Shown here: positions 1 through 11,511 of the stretch, piece by piece
Layout: every line of letters begins with the position of its first letter
Position numbering within the stretch: the stretch's first letter is position 1
From: Schistocerca nitens
Taxonomy: Eukaryota > Arthropoda > Insecta > Orthoptera > Acrididae
Direction: 5' to 3'
Length of the DNA: 64,000 nt
Assembly (NCBI RefSeq): GCF_023898315.1
Contig: NC_064616.1
Coordinates: 541,437,602-541,501,601, forward strand
Made by a program: the position numbers and the translations under genes
The notes under the pieces: model-generated
Told to the model about the DNA's origin: nothing
The model's database searches: none
Seen by the model: the letters and a program-made list of their open reading frames with translations, nothing else

Positions 1-590
1 AGACCTACAACAGAGCCACTTTTGCGGAGAAGTGACACTAGGGTAGGAGAACCATAATTGACGATTACAAGCTGATTATCTTATATTACGTACGCAAAAT
101 TTTTGTGTACGAATTCCTTCAACTCGTGCTTCGGGGGTTGAAATCCCCACAGAGAACTGCGACTGCATCGCTTACCTAGCTACTCGGGGAGCGACACCCC
201 GATAAAATAGTGAACGATACAGAACTTCATTTAATTCGTACTACTGCAGTGAGCACTGTGATAAGGGAATTGATCCATATTTCAGAAATCATAACTTCTT
301 TCCGTAGCACGATAGCAATTCTTCCTTTCCCGTCTGGTCTGTAGTACCTAATACTAGGTAATCTTCTAAGTTGATATGTCCGCCCAGTTAGACCCACGTT
401 TCGGAAATAAGAGCTTTTTTTGAGGTTCTCTTAGCAGGCTCTGTGTATTGGTTATTGCTGACTGGCTGACAGAATAGTCCACTGAGCGATCCTGAAAACC
501 AAGATAATCCTTATAATTCGTATAAGGAAATCTTTGATGTCTAACTCAGCCCTGGTAGAGAGTGTAACACAAAAATAAATATCAGACACC
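1..590 (-). pseudogene. LINE ORF2 N-terminal endonuclease remnant (left arm)
   Basis: Reading the minus strand, this is the counterpart of the right-arm endonuclease at 38.6-39.2 kb. The match includes the segment encoding the GDFNAH-type motif of the apurinic-type (EEP) endonuclease of LINEs, at about 130-165. The frame is broken by stops and indels. It is the start of ORF2 following the ORF1 remnant at 600-1560. The rest of ORF2 would lie left of the window. Non-functional. Confidence 0.7.
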
Positions 591-599
591 AGGTGTAGT

Positions 600-1560
600 C
601 TGTGGGTTGATTACTGCCTCTAATTGTTCCAGTGTCTGAGGGATGGCATTATTTCCGACAGATCGTCTCCAGTTGAAAGACAGCATTCAAGCTTCCTGAG
701 TATGGAATCCTCTGGAATCTATCACGTCTACTAATCTGTCGATTTATTGGTAAACACTTTGTGCGCATGAATTTCAGGGGAAGGTATTGAGGTATCGATG
801 GTAGAAGATAAACTAGCATGCTCATGAACAGGACAATGAAAAGGATGGAATGAGCTATAATTCTGTATACTAAAAATGTCAGCTCACACCTGAGAATGGA
901 ATATATGTCAATAGTTACTGTCAATCAGAGAGTCTCCTGTGACAACGGCATATAATTTTCACAGAATCTGACTTCAACTTTTTTGAACGAAATGTTACTG
1001 AGTGTGAAAAACTCGCTTCACTTGTGCTTCCAGTATAAAATAGGACAGTCCTTAAGTGTAGCCAATACAAGCACATAAAACTAGTAGCTGTACAGGCAGT
1101 TGACTGGTGTACTCTGCCACATTCACTACATCTGTCGAGACTACGGCCTTGCCTCCTGATACGCCCGAACCTAAATCATTTGTAAAATTAAAGGGCAGGC
1201 GTAATATATGGATGTAATTCCCACGTAGTCTCTGGGATATAAACATATTTGGGTGGAATCTGTGAATTAAAAGTCAGACCATGTGTTTCATTTCGAGCAG
1301 TACCTGAATCCCCTTCACTAATTATTTTCTTTGAGAATATTTTCTCTCCAATCACTTTAATAGATGTTTCGATTTCAGAAAGTATTTCCTGTTCGACAAA
1401 TTACAGAATTACTCCACGAATAACGCACTGCTAACGCCCCACGTAAGTAGATGCGAATTCCACAAAATTTTGGTTTCGAAATAAATATGATAATATTAAA
1501 TGTTTTGCTGAGAGTGCCTCCATTCCTTCCACTTCGATCCTGATGTTACTGGCAGAACTA
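600..1560 (-). pseudogene. LINE ORF1 (gag-like, zinc-knuckle) remnant, left arm
   Basis: The minus strand encodes, in order, a degraded region before the knuckles (1560-1250), a decayed CCHC zinc-knuckle block (about 1200-1080) in which some Cys/His codons are substituted, and the proline/serine-rich C-terminal segment with a FMRTK.LPINRQ-type motif (about 800-720). This order is typical of ORF1 nucleic-acid-binding proteins of jockey/I-type LINEs. The right-arm homologue (37640-38600) keeps the knuckles better. Multiple stops and frame changes make it a pseudogene. ORF2 follows on the same strand. Confidence 0.7.
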
Positions 1561-1843
1561 ATATTTACCTTAGAACCCTAAAGTGAGGAAAAATTTACAT
1601 TGCTACTGAATCGTCGTAAATGTTGCTACTTTTAATTTTATTCAAAGAAGGACAAGTTTTAGGTTATTCATTAGTTAATTATAATTATTACATCTCTAAT
1701 GTTATGTTATATATCAAATTAAGTACAAAGTGTCCTGTTTCATACACTAACGCAGTCGTAAAATTTTACGAAAGTTAATAATATTGCCTTTAGTTTCGGT
1801 ATGAGACAAGTACACTAATTTCCCAACAGGTATCGGATATAAT

Positions 1844-1868
1844 CTTACTAACACTGTTTCTCTTTCAG
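1844..1868 (+). promoter_or_regulatory. Splice-acceptor-like site conserved in both arms
   Basis: CTTACTAACAC followed by a pyrimidine run ending in CAG resembles a branch point, polypyrimidine tract and 3' splice site. The same signal occurs at 37341-37367 on the minus strand in the right arm, with one change. It points in the sense of the gypsy-like element. A short open stretch starting at an ATG (ATGGCCGG) follows about 25 bases downstream in the left arm only; the right arm has GTG there. No donor site has been tied to it, so its use is speculative. Confidence 0.25.
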
Positions 1869-2212
1869 TACTTGCAGGGCGGAACATATAAAAATGGCCG
1901 GAAAACAAAGTTCCAGGGTATCAAGAAACAAAGCAGAGGAAAGGAAAATAGTTGATTTGGTAGGACTCTGAAGCATTTTCTGGTGAACGCAGCCTCAATT
2001 TCTGGGGTCCGCGCACGTTTGGGAATGTTTTTTGACTTGTTCAAAACAGACACTGTCTGATGCAATTTTGCGACGAATCGTTTTATGGCACCATTAATCT
2101 TCTCAGCAAACAACTGACCAAACCGTTTCTACAACTTGTAGTCACGTAACTTTCCACAACGGCTTCCCGCTGCTCCACTGCCAGCACCATTGACCACTTC
2201 GTAATGCTCCAT
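1865..2212 (-). pseudogene. Transposase N-terminal helix-turn-helix remnant (left arm)
   Basis: From the ATG at 2212 the minus strand reads through a stop into a segment containing LHQTVSVLNKSKNIPK and then RTPEIEAAF. The pattern of a TGSVLNK-like wing followed by a VRTPE-like helix is the N-terminal DNA-binding domain of insect DDE transposases of the DUF4817-like type. No catalytic domain follows; similarity fades after about 100 codons. The right arm has a better-preserved copy at 36982-37344. It lies just upstream of, and on the same strand as, the LINE ORF1, probably by chance insertion. Family assignment is from memory. Confidence 0.45.
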
Positions 2213-4856
2213 TCACACTGACTCAGTTCGCACTACGCTCTGAACCGGTGTGGATAACGTGGCGGACGTACATTTGGTGAGCGCGTCACGAGGTGTGGTT
2301 ATATGCATACATTCACTTGGGATCGTATCCACTTGTCTGGGTCACTTTTATTTGTTGCATACATAGTAAGGGCCACAGTAATTTAGTTTATCGTGTTTTC
2401 AACAACTAGAGCATCTCTTTCATTAGCAGCTGTGCTTGAAACACAATTATCGGTATTACATACAATGGACTTATCTAACTTCTGTGTCTGTCCTTACTTA
2501 ATGCGACTTCTGTATAGCAATGCTCTTTGATGTAACATCCGTGTAAATATTTCATTTATTATTTCCGATAATTTATGTTATTGTAATTGATTTATTGATG
2601 TAAATTCACGAGTAGTGTGCTGTAAAAGAACGTAAAAGTTAATACTGCTCTTGTAATACTGGTCCATGCATGGGGTAAATAGGTCTGTAAACATGTAAAG
2701 CTTGGGGGGGAGTCCCTCCGCAACGGAACTGGGTTCGCGGGAATAGAAAAGTTGCATGTGGTGGTCGAACTGCAAGGCTCGTGTGTGGCATGAGGGAGTA
2801 GATGGCTAGTAAGCAGTCATCTTGTGGACTGAAAGAAATGAGAAGGACTGCATGATTATGTAATATCGTCTGGGATGCGGGAGTATTGCGGTTTATTATT
2901 TATGGTATACTCTGGTTAGCTTTGTACAATGAAAATCCGACGCTAAGAAGATAATTATCAGAGCTTGTTGCACAGGAAGAGCCATAGATACAGTCACGTC
3001 CTTTTTTGAATGGAACAGTAGATCGACGCCGCAACAGTCCTCATTTCAAATTATGAGTTGAGTACTTTGTAAGGGCATGGACTAGCTTTGTGGTTTCGTT
3101 TCCAATAATAATTTCTTGTTTTGTAAACTCTGTGTTGAGCCACTGTGTATTATGCTTAGTTATTTACTTAGACTGGGTTCTATCCCAGGTGCTACGATAA
3201 ATTCGTGTATATTATTTTACTGAACTAAAAAGCAATTATCATGTTTAACAGAAGTTAGAGATTGTTTGAAGTTGCAAAGTGCCTTATTATATAGTGAGCA
3301 AACGTGTTGAAATACTCCAATTAGCTTGCACAAATAAACTGTCAATGTTTCATCGAAGTGCAGTTACTAAGACAAGATTTAAAGTATTGGGTTCAAGGAC
3401 TTCTTTTGGAATAATAGCGTCTACAATTTCACGTGTTTTGTTTTGTTACTGAAGTGTTCAGCACCTATCTGAGTCGACCGACTGTTTATTTTCTGGGTCC
3501 TCATGGTAATCAATGTGATGTAACAACAACATCAATCAAGAATAAGCAAGGAGTAGGAATATTCAAACTATACTAGATCCATGTGTTACACCTTTCACTT
3601 GAGCTAAATAATAAAAGGATGTGAATGTTCCTTGAGAATGCTAACAATAATCTTTAGATACCATTACTTCCTAACTATTTCAACAGCGATAATTTCGTAT
3701 AATTGAACTGGCAAAAGAACCTCTGTTTCAAGTCTGTGGTGCGCCAAGATTAGGATTCATTTTCCTATAATTCACATTATCTTCCTACTGTAATCAACAG
3801 ATAGGAAGTGTTTTTAGAGTCAGTTGTTGCCTAAACCTATTAATGCTCATTTGTAGTTTATGTCAAATCACTGGTACATTATTTTATAAATTGTGCTACC
3901 GTCTTGTATCTTACCAGCTTAACAGGAGTTCAGTGTCAAGTAAAGTCAAGACCAATAGTGGACTTTCTTTCTGAACTGTGATAGTACTGAGTGTATCTTT
4001 GACTAATTAGGCTGGCGTTTCCTTTCACGTAATTACAGTTTACTTGATCACTAATAGAACCTTGGATCGGTTCTCGCTTATCTTGTTGTGCTCCCTTTTA
4101 ACAGAAATCTTTAGGGGAACCCTACCATTATACACCGTCACGGTCACAAAATAAAAATCCTTTCACAGCGGTAACATTATCGGCATATTACTATATTAAT
4201 AGCAGCTTAGTGTTATTATACTGACAGCAGCACTGTCAAATTTTCTCATCAGATTGTGTAGAGGTCTTTTGAGTGGAAACATCTTCCGCTAAGATTCTTG
4301 CGATTCTACTTTCCGTAGCCATCATTCTCTCAACGACGGGTTCATTGTCTATCCCCCTGGCTCATTCCCTATTTTGTACCACTACCTCCACATTAAGTAC
4401 ATCCTCATAATGGCTGTTCACAGAGTAAAGCATACTTCCAACTGCCGCTGCAACACTATCAGGGTCAGTTTCCTTACTGCGCAAGACGGGTGGATCACAT
4501 TCTTCGTATAAGCTGCTACTCATGATGTGTCACATAGCGCTTCTGTGAAGTGATTATCAGGCGCTGGATGGCAACACAGTACCCATGCAAACACTGAAAC
4601 AGCACTTGAGCAAACGTAGTGACTTGCGTTACTCCCTAAAAATGAAGAACGGCTCGCCACGAAACGCCGTCTGAAACTAGATTGAAGTCTTTGCGTAAGT
4701 TAAAGTTTCTGGATCATCACCAGGCCCTCGTTTCTTTGCTAGTTTATGTTTGCCTTTCACACTCCCGCACCTCGAACCCCCTACATATACCTAGCACCAA
4801 ACATATCTCCCACTGACACCGCAAACAAACTCCAGCCTCTCAGTTTCTTAAATCCA
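2213..4856. other. Unassigned AT-rich arm DNA, left copy
   Basis: No coding frame of note and no recognisable element. The whole stretch is matched by about 34.3-36.9 kb in reverse complement, so it belonged to the ancestral duplicated unit. It includes a short run of seven G at 2704-2710. It may be non-coding parts of the flanking retroelements or host DNA captured with them. Confidence 0.6.
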
Positions 4857-4871
4857 GCTGCGGTGTTATGG

Positions 4872-5077
4872 TTCAAATGGCTCTGAGCACTATGGGACTT
4901 AACATCGATGGTCATCAGTCCCCTAGAACTTAGTACTACTTAAACCTAACTAACCTAAGGACAGCACACAACACCCAGCCATCACGAGGCAGAGCAAATC
5001 CCTGACCCCGCCGGGAATCGAACCCGGGACCCCGAGCGTGGGAAGCGAGAACGCTACCGCACGACCACGAGATGCGG
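4872..5077 (-). mobile_element. tRNA-derived SINE, type A2 (private to left arm)
   Basis: A perfect 15-bp target-site duplication (GCTGCGGTGTTATGG) at 4857-4871 and 5078-5092 brackets the element. Read on the minus strand, a tRNA-like head with a GGTTCGATTCC B box (5030-5010 region) is followed by the tail shared with the A1 SINEs, ending at the motif before 4872. The head differs from the A1 copies and matches the copy at 57982-58199. The right arm of the inverted repeat is uninterrupted here, so this insertion postdates the duplication. Confidence 0.93.
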
Positions 5078-5092
5078 GCTGCGGTGTTATGG

Positions 5093-7023
5093 ACATTGGT
5101 GGGAGTATACGTGGTTTCTTTAAATAACTGTAACGTAAGATCACGGTGTTGAAATGAATATTTTCTGGTAGTTGAGGAGAGCTTTATATTTTCATTGGAG
5201 GCTGGCTAAGAAGATCTATTTTTGGCACGATTTCCTATTGGAGCGAATCCTCGTTGTTATTTGGCGATAGGCGACTGATACCGTTTTGACGGCAAGGAAT
5301 ACACTGGATGTAGCGTCGCATGAGAGGCACTGGCTGGTAGGAGTTGAAGATGCCCGCATCGGAGGATTACTGGCCAGTAGGACATCCAGGTGTCTACGTC
5401 TGAGAAATGCTGGCTGGCAGGACGCAAAGGTTTCTGGATCGACTTGGCATATCAGAACTGTAGAGGGGGCCATAACTCTGAGGCCTGCTCAGGTGGTGTC
5501 GCTTGCATCGTCAGGAAAGGACCTGCATGTCTGCGCTGCGCCGCTCGGCACATCCTAGGCTTACTTATGCCGAGCATAATTGGCAACACCGGCAAAGCAG
5601 TCAAACTGGTTTCACACTTGTGGAATCCTGGACGATCGCCTCTCATTTCCTTTGCACTGGTAACGAATGTGTGGTTTTCTGGATTTTTAATGGTCGACTT
5701 CCAGTCACTGTTCCATTCAACCAGTATGTGATTATCGCTGAACACCAGAACAGAATAAATTCTTTGGAGGTGGTGTAGTAATAATTGATAGGGGAGTGAC
5801 ACTGCTTTCCATTTAACCTCTACAAAAATTACATTTTACTTAATTATCACAGGTTTTGATAATCCATTAATATGTTGACCTCATTAATGTGTTTAGGAAT
5901 AAAGGTGAATATTGATTTTAATTATAGTTCCTGTTTCTGTAGGTTACTAAGTGTACCCTGGAAGGTATTCGCAATCAGCTCGGAATCTGTACCAACGTGT
6001 TACTCCAGTCACATGGTGTTAGTCAGAGTGAGATGTCTGTTTTGTAAATTATCCACATTAAGAGCTAAGCCTAGGGCTGTAATTTTCGTGTTATCCGTCT
6101 AATGTTGTGCACAAGTATTTGTAGGTAATTTTTTAAGGAAATCGTCTGCCCGCAGTTAGTTTTGGAGGGTTAAGGAAGTTCCTCATAACAGTCGTTTGCA
6201 AAATATAGGCGTTTCTGTACCAGGACTGAGTTTAGGGTTCTCTGGGAAGAAGTTAGTTACGTTAATTGCGCATTTCATGCTGTTTGGCAAGGCGTAAGAC
6301 TTTTCTTCCACTGTGAGGAAAGTATTCAGCTTCTGAGATCAGAGTGGTATTGTAATTTGTGGGCACTTAGTGTTTCATTTCTATAAATTTTACACACAAG
6401 TTGGTGACTAAACGAAGAGACAACCAATTTTTGTGCACTTATCGTAGTCCAGGCTGGCGTCTTTTAACCATTTGTATTTTTGTTTCCTGTAGATTTTGAT
6501 AAGGCTCTTGTGGATTCGGTCGCACACCTGAGGATTAAGCGGTTTGCAAACCATCATTGAAATTTTAGAGGAGAACATGAGATGCCGATTGTTTCTTCTT
6601 TTACCTTACATGGTAGGAGAGATGAAGTAATTTATGTATCGGGGATAGGTTCATTAAATATTGAATGTTAACAGGGAACAATGCATGTCGCGAGCTAGAA
6701 CGGAATTGTATAGAAATTGACAGTATGGTCGAACTCCATGAAATATGAATTTACTTGAGTCAGGAGAGGAACATACAGTTCATTCCGGCAGAGTAGTCAG
6801 ATCCAGTTGGTGATTAGCATGACTATAACATTGCAAATCACCGTCAATTAGGAAACAAAGACAGTTTGAAGGATGAGAATATGCAAGAGATTACGAACAA
6901 GGTTGTACTACTATATGTCCAGGCAGTGATAATCATACGTAATCCGAAGGAGTAACAGGAAATGAACCTAGGTGCAATTGACATTGACTCCCCACATTCA
7001 CCAGATAGAAGCAGTAAGGAAGG
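5093..7023. other. Unassigned arm DNA with ~725-bp left-only segment
   Basis: The stretch matches the right arm (about 32.9-34.1 kb) except for 5292 to about 6016, which has no counterpart there. The left-only segment has several short overlapping open frames but no recognisable domain. Both junctions end in GG, and no clear target duplication is visible. It is either an insertion on the left or a deletion on the right. From about 6020 onward the match resumes and leads into the gag-like frame, so it may be the 5' region of the gypsy-like element. No LTR was identified. Confidence 0.5.
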
Positions 7024-7494
7024 ATGTTGTCAGTTCGACTTAACAGACTTTTTAAAACAAAAGGGAGAACAGTTGTAAGACCAGAGAAAAATAATAAAAA
7101 TGTGGTGGAGAAGAGTAGACTAGAAATTAAAGACATGGTGGAAAAGGTCAGAAATAAAAATAAACAGACGGAAGAGAGTCTAAGGAACTGTATTCGAGAG
7201 ATGAGAATAGAAACCAAAAACATCCAGCAAATTGCAGAGCAATCTCAGGAAAACGTGAATCAGGCCGCAGACAAAGCAGACGAAGCAAAAAGTGTAGTGA
7301 ATGAAACGTTTACAACTATTAAACCAACTGACAAGGATAGTCAGGAAGCAATTTCAAATCTACACATGGAATCAACAACACAGAACAGTGTAAGATTATG
7401 TAGTATCAGGATTCAAGAGCCCAATAAAGTTCTTAGAATTCACGATCTAGAAATATACGTTTCTGGACATGCCATGCGTATTAGGGGAGTGTAA
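7024..7494 (+). CDS. Gypsy-like gag remnant, coiled-coil frame
   Basis: A 156-codon open frame, very rich in Lys, Glu, Asn and Gln. Residues about 25-105 have heptad-like spacing of hydrophobic residues (coiled coil), as in capsid-upstream segments of some gypsy-group Gag proteins. No zinc knuckle is visible. The right arm has the same protein, frame-broken, at 32248-32878 (minus). A gypsy-type pol remnant follows about 1 kb downstream on the same strand, which is the main reason to call it gag. No recognisable domain of its own. It is probably a surviving stretch of a dead element rather than an expressed gene. Confidence 0.45.
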   Translation: MLSVRLNRLFKTKGRTVVRPEKNNKNVVEKSRLEIKDMVEKVRNKNKQTEESLRNCIREMRIETKNIQQIAEQSQENVNQAADKADEAKSVVNETFTTIKPTDKDSQEAISNLHMESTTQNSVRLCSIRIQEPNKVLRIHDLEIYVSGHAMRIRGV

Positions 7495-8411
7495 TCAAGC
7501 ACTTCTATGCCACACTTCCGCTTCATTACCAACAAATTCAACTGGGAGATGCAGTGTTGACATAACCTGAGTTTGCTTTTAACGCTCAGCACAGCTGCAC
7601 ATGGAGGCACGATTATGAAGGACACTTTCACAAACCATAATGTTAGTGGACGGAAAATAATTATAATAACAGGAACGGATATTCAATAAACGGAAACCAT
7701 TAGATGAATGAAGGTTACGGGATCAACCATGTGCCAAGTGATGGAGATGTTAATGGTGGGATAAGAAACAATAATGGATTCGACAACAGAGGTTGCAATT
7801 AACAGAGAAGCTTGGAGAGCACCGTAAAACAGCAGATGGCGCAGACTGAGGAACAATGAATGTGGAGAACGTTTAGAAGGTAAAAACGGAAGTGGTGTGG
7901 CGGACCATAACACAGAAAAGATCATCTAAATACAAGGACTGAACCCAAAACATCATCAATCTGATTAGAGCCCTCCCAGGAACTGACGTCTGGAGAGCGT
8001 GGTGAAGGCAAATTCAACACCCACATCATTAACCAGACGCAGTCTCCTCGACAAAATCCAGTACAATGACACGTCGGAGACTTACCCAAGGCGACGGAAT
8101 TAAATACGACAAGGGACGTACATCCTATATTGAGGGTGACAACGGGCAATGTGGAACTATACAGAATTTTGGATGGTGGAACCCAAATATTGGCAACCGT
8201 AGAAATGGCATTTAACAGATGTAAAACAAATCATAGGTGGCTCGCGCTATCGCTGAGATAAATTAAAATTTGAGGTTCTATCACTGGAAAAAATCACTGA
8301 TGAGTTAAGCAAGTAAGGCTAGAATCAATGTATGAAGGACACATTTTGACAGGAAATTTCTTCGTGATTGTAAATTGACAACTGATCTCATAAAAGTAAT
8401 GGACACCTTGA
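7495..8411. other. Gag-pol intervening region, decayed
   Basis: Lies between the gag-like frame and the first recognisable pol motif and is matched in the right arm (about 31.6-32.2 kb, minus). It should hold the end of gag and the protease of the gypsy-like element. Stops occur in all frames, and I could not recognise a protease active-site motif. Confidence 0.4.
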
Positions 8412-10140
8412 GTGACTATGCTGAATTACCTGACCTGGGATGTGGCGAAATTACCTTGCAGAGAGCAGGGAAGGTACAATTTTGATTTGAGGAACAAGGT
8501 ATTCGGTCACAGAGTCTGGGAGGTTGTTTGCATCTGTGTGTGGACTGTCATAAAAGAGAGACTGAGAATAGTTATGGGAAGAAAGAAGAGGATGACGATT
8601 CGAGGACTGAGGAACAATAAATGAAAAGAGAAACTGAGCTTACCATCCGCGAACGGGTAAATTGGATTATGAACATAGAAGCTGAAGACAGAAGAACTAC
8701 GCACAATCTTGCATGAAAATCGCGATGTATCCGTGCCGAAGACATGCGCAACCGACAACTTCCAGTACGTGTTAATGGGAGCCAAAGTACACCAAACATC
8801 CTTTGTAGGTCTGTACGCTATCCCATTAGCTCACCGACCAAAAGGACATCAGAAAATATCGGGAATGTTACGAGAAGGGATCATTCAATATGCAGTGTCT
8901 ACGTATAGTAGTACTTTACGAGTCGTTGAGAAGATGGACTGATCCACTTAGTACTGGATTCCAGGCAAACCAAATCAATAATAACTTTGTAAATAGACGG
9001 ACTCCAAAAAGCCCGAAGAACTGTTACAAAGGTTCCATAGATTTTTCGTCAACAGACCTTCAGTACAGTTTCTGGCAACGTGAGTTACACCCATCCTGAA
9101 GCACTTGGTGTCATAATCTGATTCCACAGCTACAAATTTCGCCGGTTACCCTTTGGCCTAAAAATATTTTAGGGAAAATTCATCCACAGACTGAATGGTC
9201 CTCTTGACGAGGTCGTAACGGGAGATGGGAGATATCACATGCTAAGTCGACGGCCTCTTAATTGCTAAGGGAACTTGGAAGGACCCTTCAATGTGTTGCT
9301 CAGTGCAGTGAAAAATCGTGGAGTACTTGTCAACCTGCAAAAGTCATTTTTCAGCACAATTTAAGTAGAGCTTTTGGAACACATACTTTGCAACGGCAGA
9401 AATGATCACACCTACCCCAGAGAAATTACAACTTGCTACCCAGTTTCCTATGCCTCAGACACGAAAGGACAATAGAAGTAGAGCTTTTGGAACACATACT
9501 TTGCAACGGCAGAAATGATCACACCTACCCCAGAGAAATTACAACCTGCTACCCAGTTTCCTACGCCTCAGACACGAAAGAGTTACTTGATGTAGTCAAC
9601 TTTTGCAAGAAATTAATAAAGATAGACTTGTTAGCAGCGCTAAGACTCTATGCACTGAGAGGAAAAGAGACGCAGTGGATTTTGGATGAACCAGCTGAGA
9701 ATTAGTGTCAAGCACAGTCAGGGCACTAATAAATGCACCAGTCTTAGCACATCCTTATATGTAGGCTGATTTTTACTTTATGGGGTAGAGTACAAATGAA
9801 AACTGAGAAAAATTCTCCCATGACCAAGCTCGAGGTCTTAGACGTGGTTGGCAGTTGAAAAAGTTCAGATATTCATTGTTTAGATGATAGATGAGGCTAT
9901 CCACATACCACCACATATTAGAATTCCTTTTCACAGCCAGACTCGCCTGTAATATGTTAACCCATTGGGTAGCCTATTTGCAGGAATTTGATCTCTGTAT
10001 TATGTATTAGAAACGAGTATTATTGCAATTGCACTGTCATATTCGCCAGAAGAGAGGACACACAAAGCGTTAGAGATGACCTGAACTCACCATTTCAGCC
10101 TGTACTATATAAGGAATATGGTCTTTGAAAACTGCCTAAC
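8412..10140 (+). pseudogene. pol: Ty3/gypsy-like pol remnant (RT-RNase H), left arm
   Basis: Translated fragments follow the order of gypsy pol. At 8700-8945 there is a pre-RT linker and RT start (IPLAHRPK, then MLREGII, then STLRVVEKMD). At 9040-9100 comes STDLQYSFWQ, equivalent to the TDL-SGFWQ block. At 9590-9705 comes VNFCKKLIK (the FLG-V-NFYRKFI block) with the RNase H approach. At 9960-10080 come residues like HWVAYLQEFD, the end of RNase H. The catalytic YxDD segment (around 9200-9300) is not preserved. Frameshifts, stops and a 113-bp tandem duplication (9363-9586) show it is dead. Integrase is absent; similarity to the right arm ends near 10178. Confidence 0.75.
9363..9586. repeat. 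113-bp tandem duplication inside pol
   Basis: Positions 9363-9475 are repeated at 9476-9586 with only a few differences. The unit starts AAGTAGAGCTTTTGGAACAC. The right arm has a single copy here, so the duplication arose after the arms separated. It adds length to the pol remnant and cannot be functional. Confidence 0.9.
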
Positions 10141-10313
10141 GGTAACTCTGCTAGACATAGCTACAGAAAAGGACAAGACATCGCACTGCAACGACTGAAG
10201 GATAGATAGCGAGACATGGAAGAAATATCTATTTGATTGTTCTGCTTGGTACGAAACGGAATCTTGTTTGACAGGTGGAGTCCAACAAATTCACTGGAGA
10301 CATTGCTGACCAA

Positions 10314-10513
10314 AGAATGGATCAAATTGCTCTGAGCACTATGGGACTTAACTTCTGAAGTCATCAGTCCCCGAGAACTTACAACAACTTAAACCTAACT
10401 AACTTAAGGACATTACACACACATGTGCCCGAGGCAGGATTCGAACCTGGGACCGTAGCGGTCGCGCGGTTCCAGGCTGTAGCGCCTCGAACCGCTCTGC
10501 CACCCCGGCCGGC
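10314..10513 (-). mobile_element. tRNA-derived SINE, type A1
   Basis: On the minus strand a tRNA-like head (A box GGCAGAGCGG and B box GGTTCGAATCC, at 10513-10430) leads into the family tail, which ends with the GCTCAGAGC motif near 10330. It matches the other A1 copies over its full length. Unlike most copies here, I see no clear target-site duplication in the flanks, so one edge may have been altered. It lies about 135 bp inside the inner end of the left arm. Confidence 0.9.
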
Positions 10514-11511
10514 TTCGCAACAACAAACACAGCTGTTGCTGCCTGTATGCGAGTCAAGGGAACATAGACATATAGGACTCGGGAAGAAGATTAATGTGAG
10601 CCGCTGACGTCCCTCAAATTTTACGATTAATGTTTACGTTAGTTTTATGAGATAAAGCAGGTTATAGGAGCACTGAAAGTGCGAAACTGCATTTCAAACT
10701 TTTTCCTTTTACCCCAGCATTACGTAACTTACATTATAGACAGCCTTTTCATTCACTTCACAGCCTATTCAGTGATTAAGATATGGAAGGAGAGGCTGAT
10801 AAATGATGGATAAATTAGAACATTAACAAGGAAAATGATTTCATTATGGCATTAATCGGCCAGTTTTGTTAGATAAACCTTCACTAGACTTATTTATATA
10901 ATTAAATAGTGAAATAGAGTTATACCATTATGAGTAGTCTTACTGATTATAAGGAATTTCCCTGCCGCTGTCGATGAAGCAATAAATACAGGCACACAAC
11001 TTTTACTTAACCATGGCATGTGTACAGTAAAGACTCCCGCATGGAGGAAACCTATAAACAAGAAAGATCTGCACGAAGCGACACAGCTGTGTCCACTACC
11101 TCCTGCCTTCGACTGCAGTCCTATTCGCAGGAGTGCTCATCGACAGATGACGTCAGTCGTGAATTTGATGGTGCCGCTCGTGGTCAACTGAAATAGACGC
11201 AATACACATAATATGGAAAACAAGTGCAGACGGATACAAAATGCTGCCTACAGGCTGTGTGTAATAAATGTATACAGTCTTCAGTCATAAACACTTCTTT
11301 ATTTAGGGCCTATGCACATTGTACTTTGAGCCCAGTGGCTGCTTATTCAGAGCGTAGTCTGTTAATGAAAAACATCTATGTTAGTAATTATTTGTATTTG
11401 CAAATAGATACAGTCAATATCTAGAGCCCCAGTTCCTTGATTCTTTTGGAATACAATAGAATACATAAACTGTCACCCATTTCTGTCCTTAGTTTAGGTA
11501 TCCTATTAATA
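10514..11511. other. No recognised feature
   Basis: AT-rich DNA without a convincing coding frame. A perfect TGACGTCA (CRE-type) palindrome occurs near 11148, but nothing next to it looks like a promoter. Confidence 0.5.

Larger units (their letters stand above)
1..10178. repeat. Left arm of a ~9-10 kb inverted repeat
   Basis: Read as reverse complement, this segment matches about 28578-39176 along its whole length: LINE endonuclease and ORF1, helix-turn-helix remnant, unassigned middle and gypsy-like gag-pol occur in the same order. Position 1 already lies inside the match (counterpart near 39176), so the arm is cut by the window edge. The inner edge is just past the RNase H remnant near 10178. 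Mismatches are frequent by eye (roughly one in seven to ten bases), so the duplication is old. The arm also carries a private SINE, about 725 bp extra near 5.3-6.0 kb, and a tandem duplication near 9.4 kb. Confidence 0.9.
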
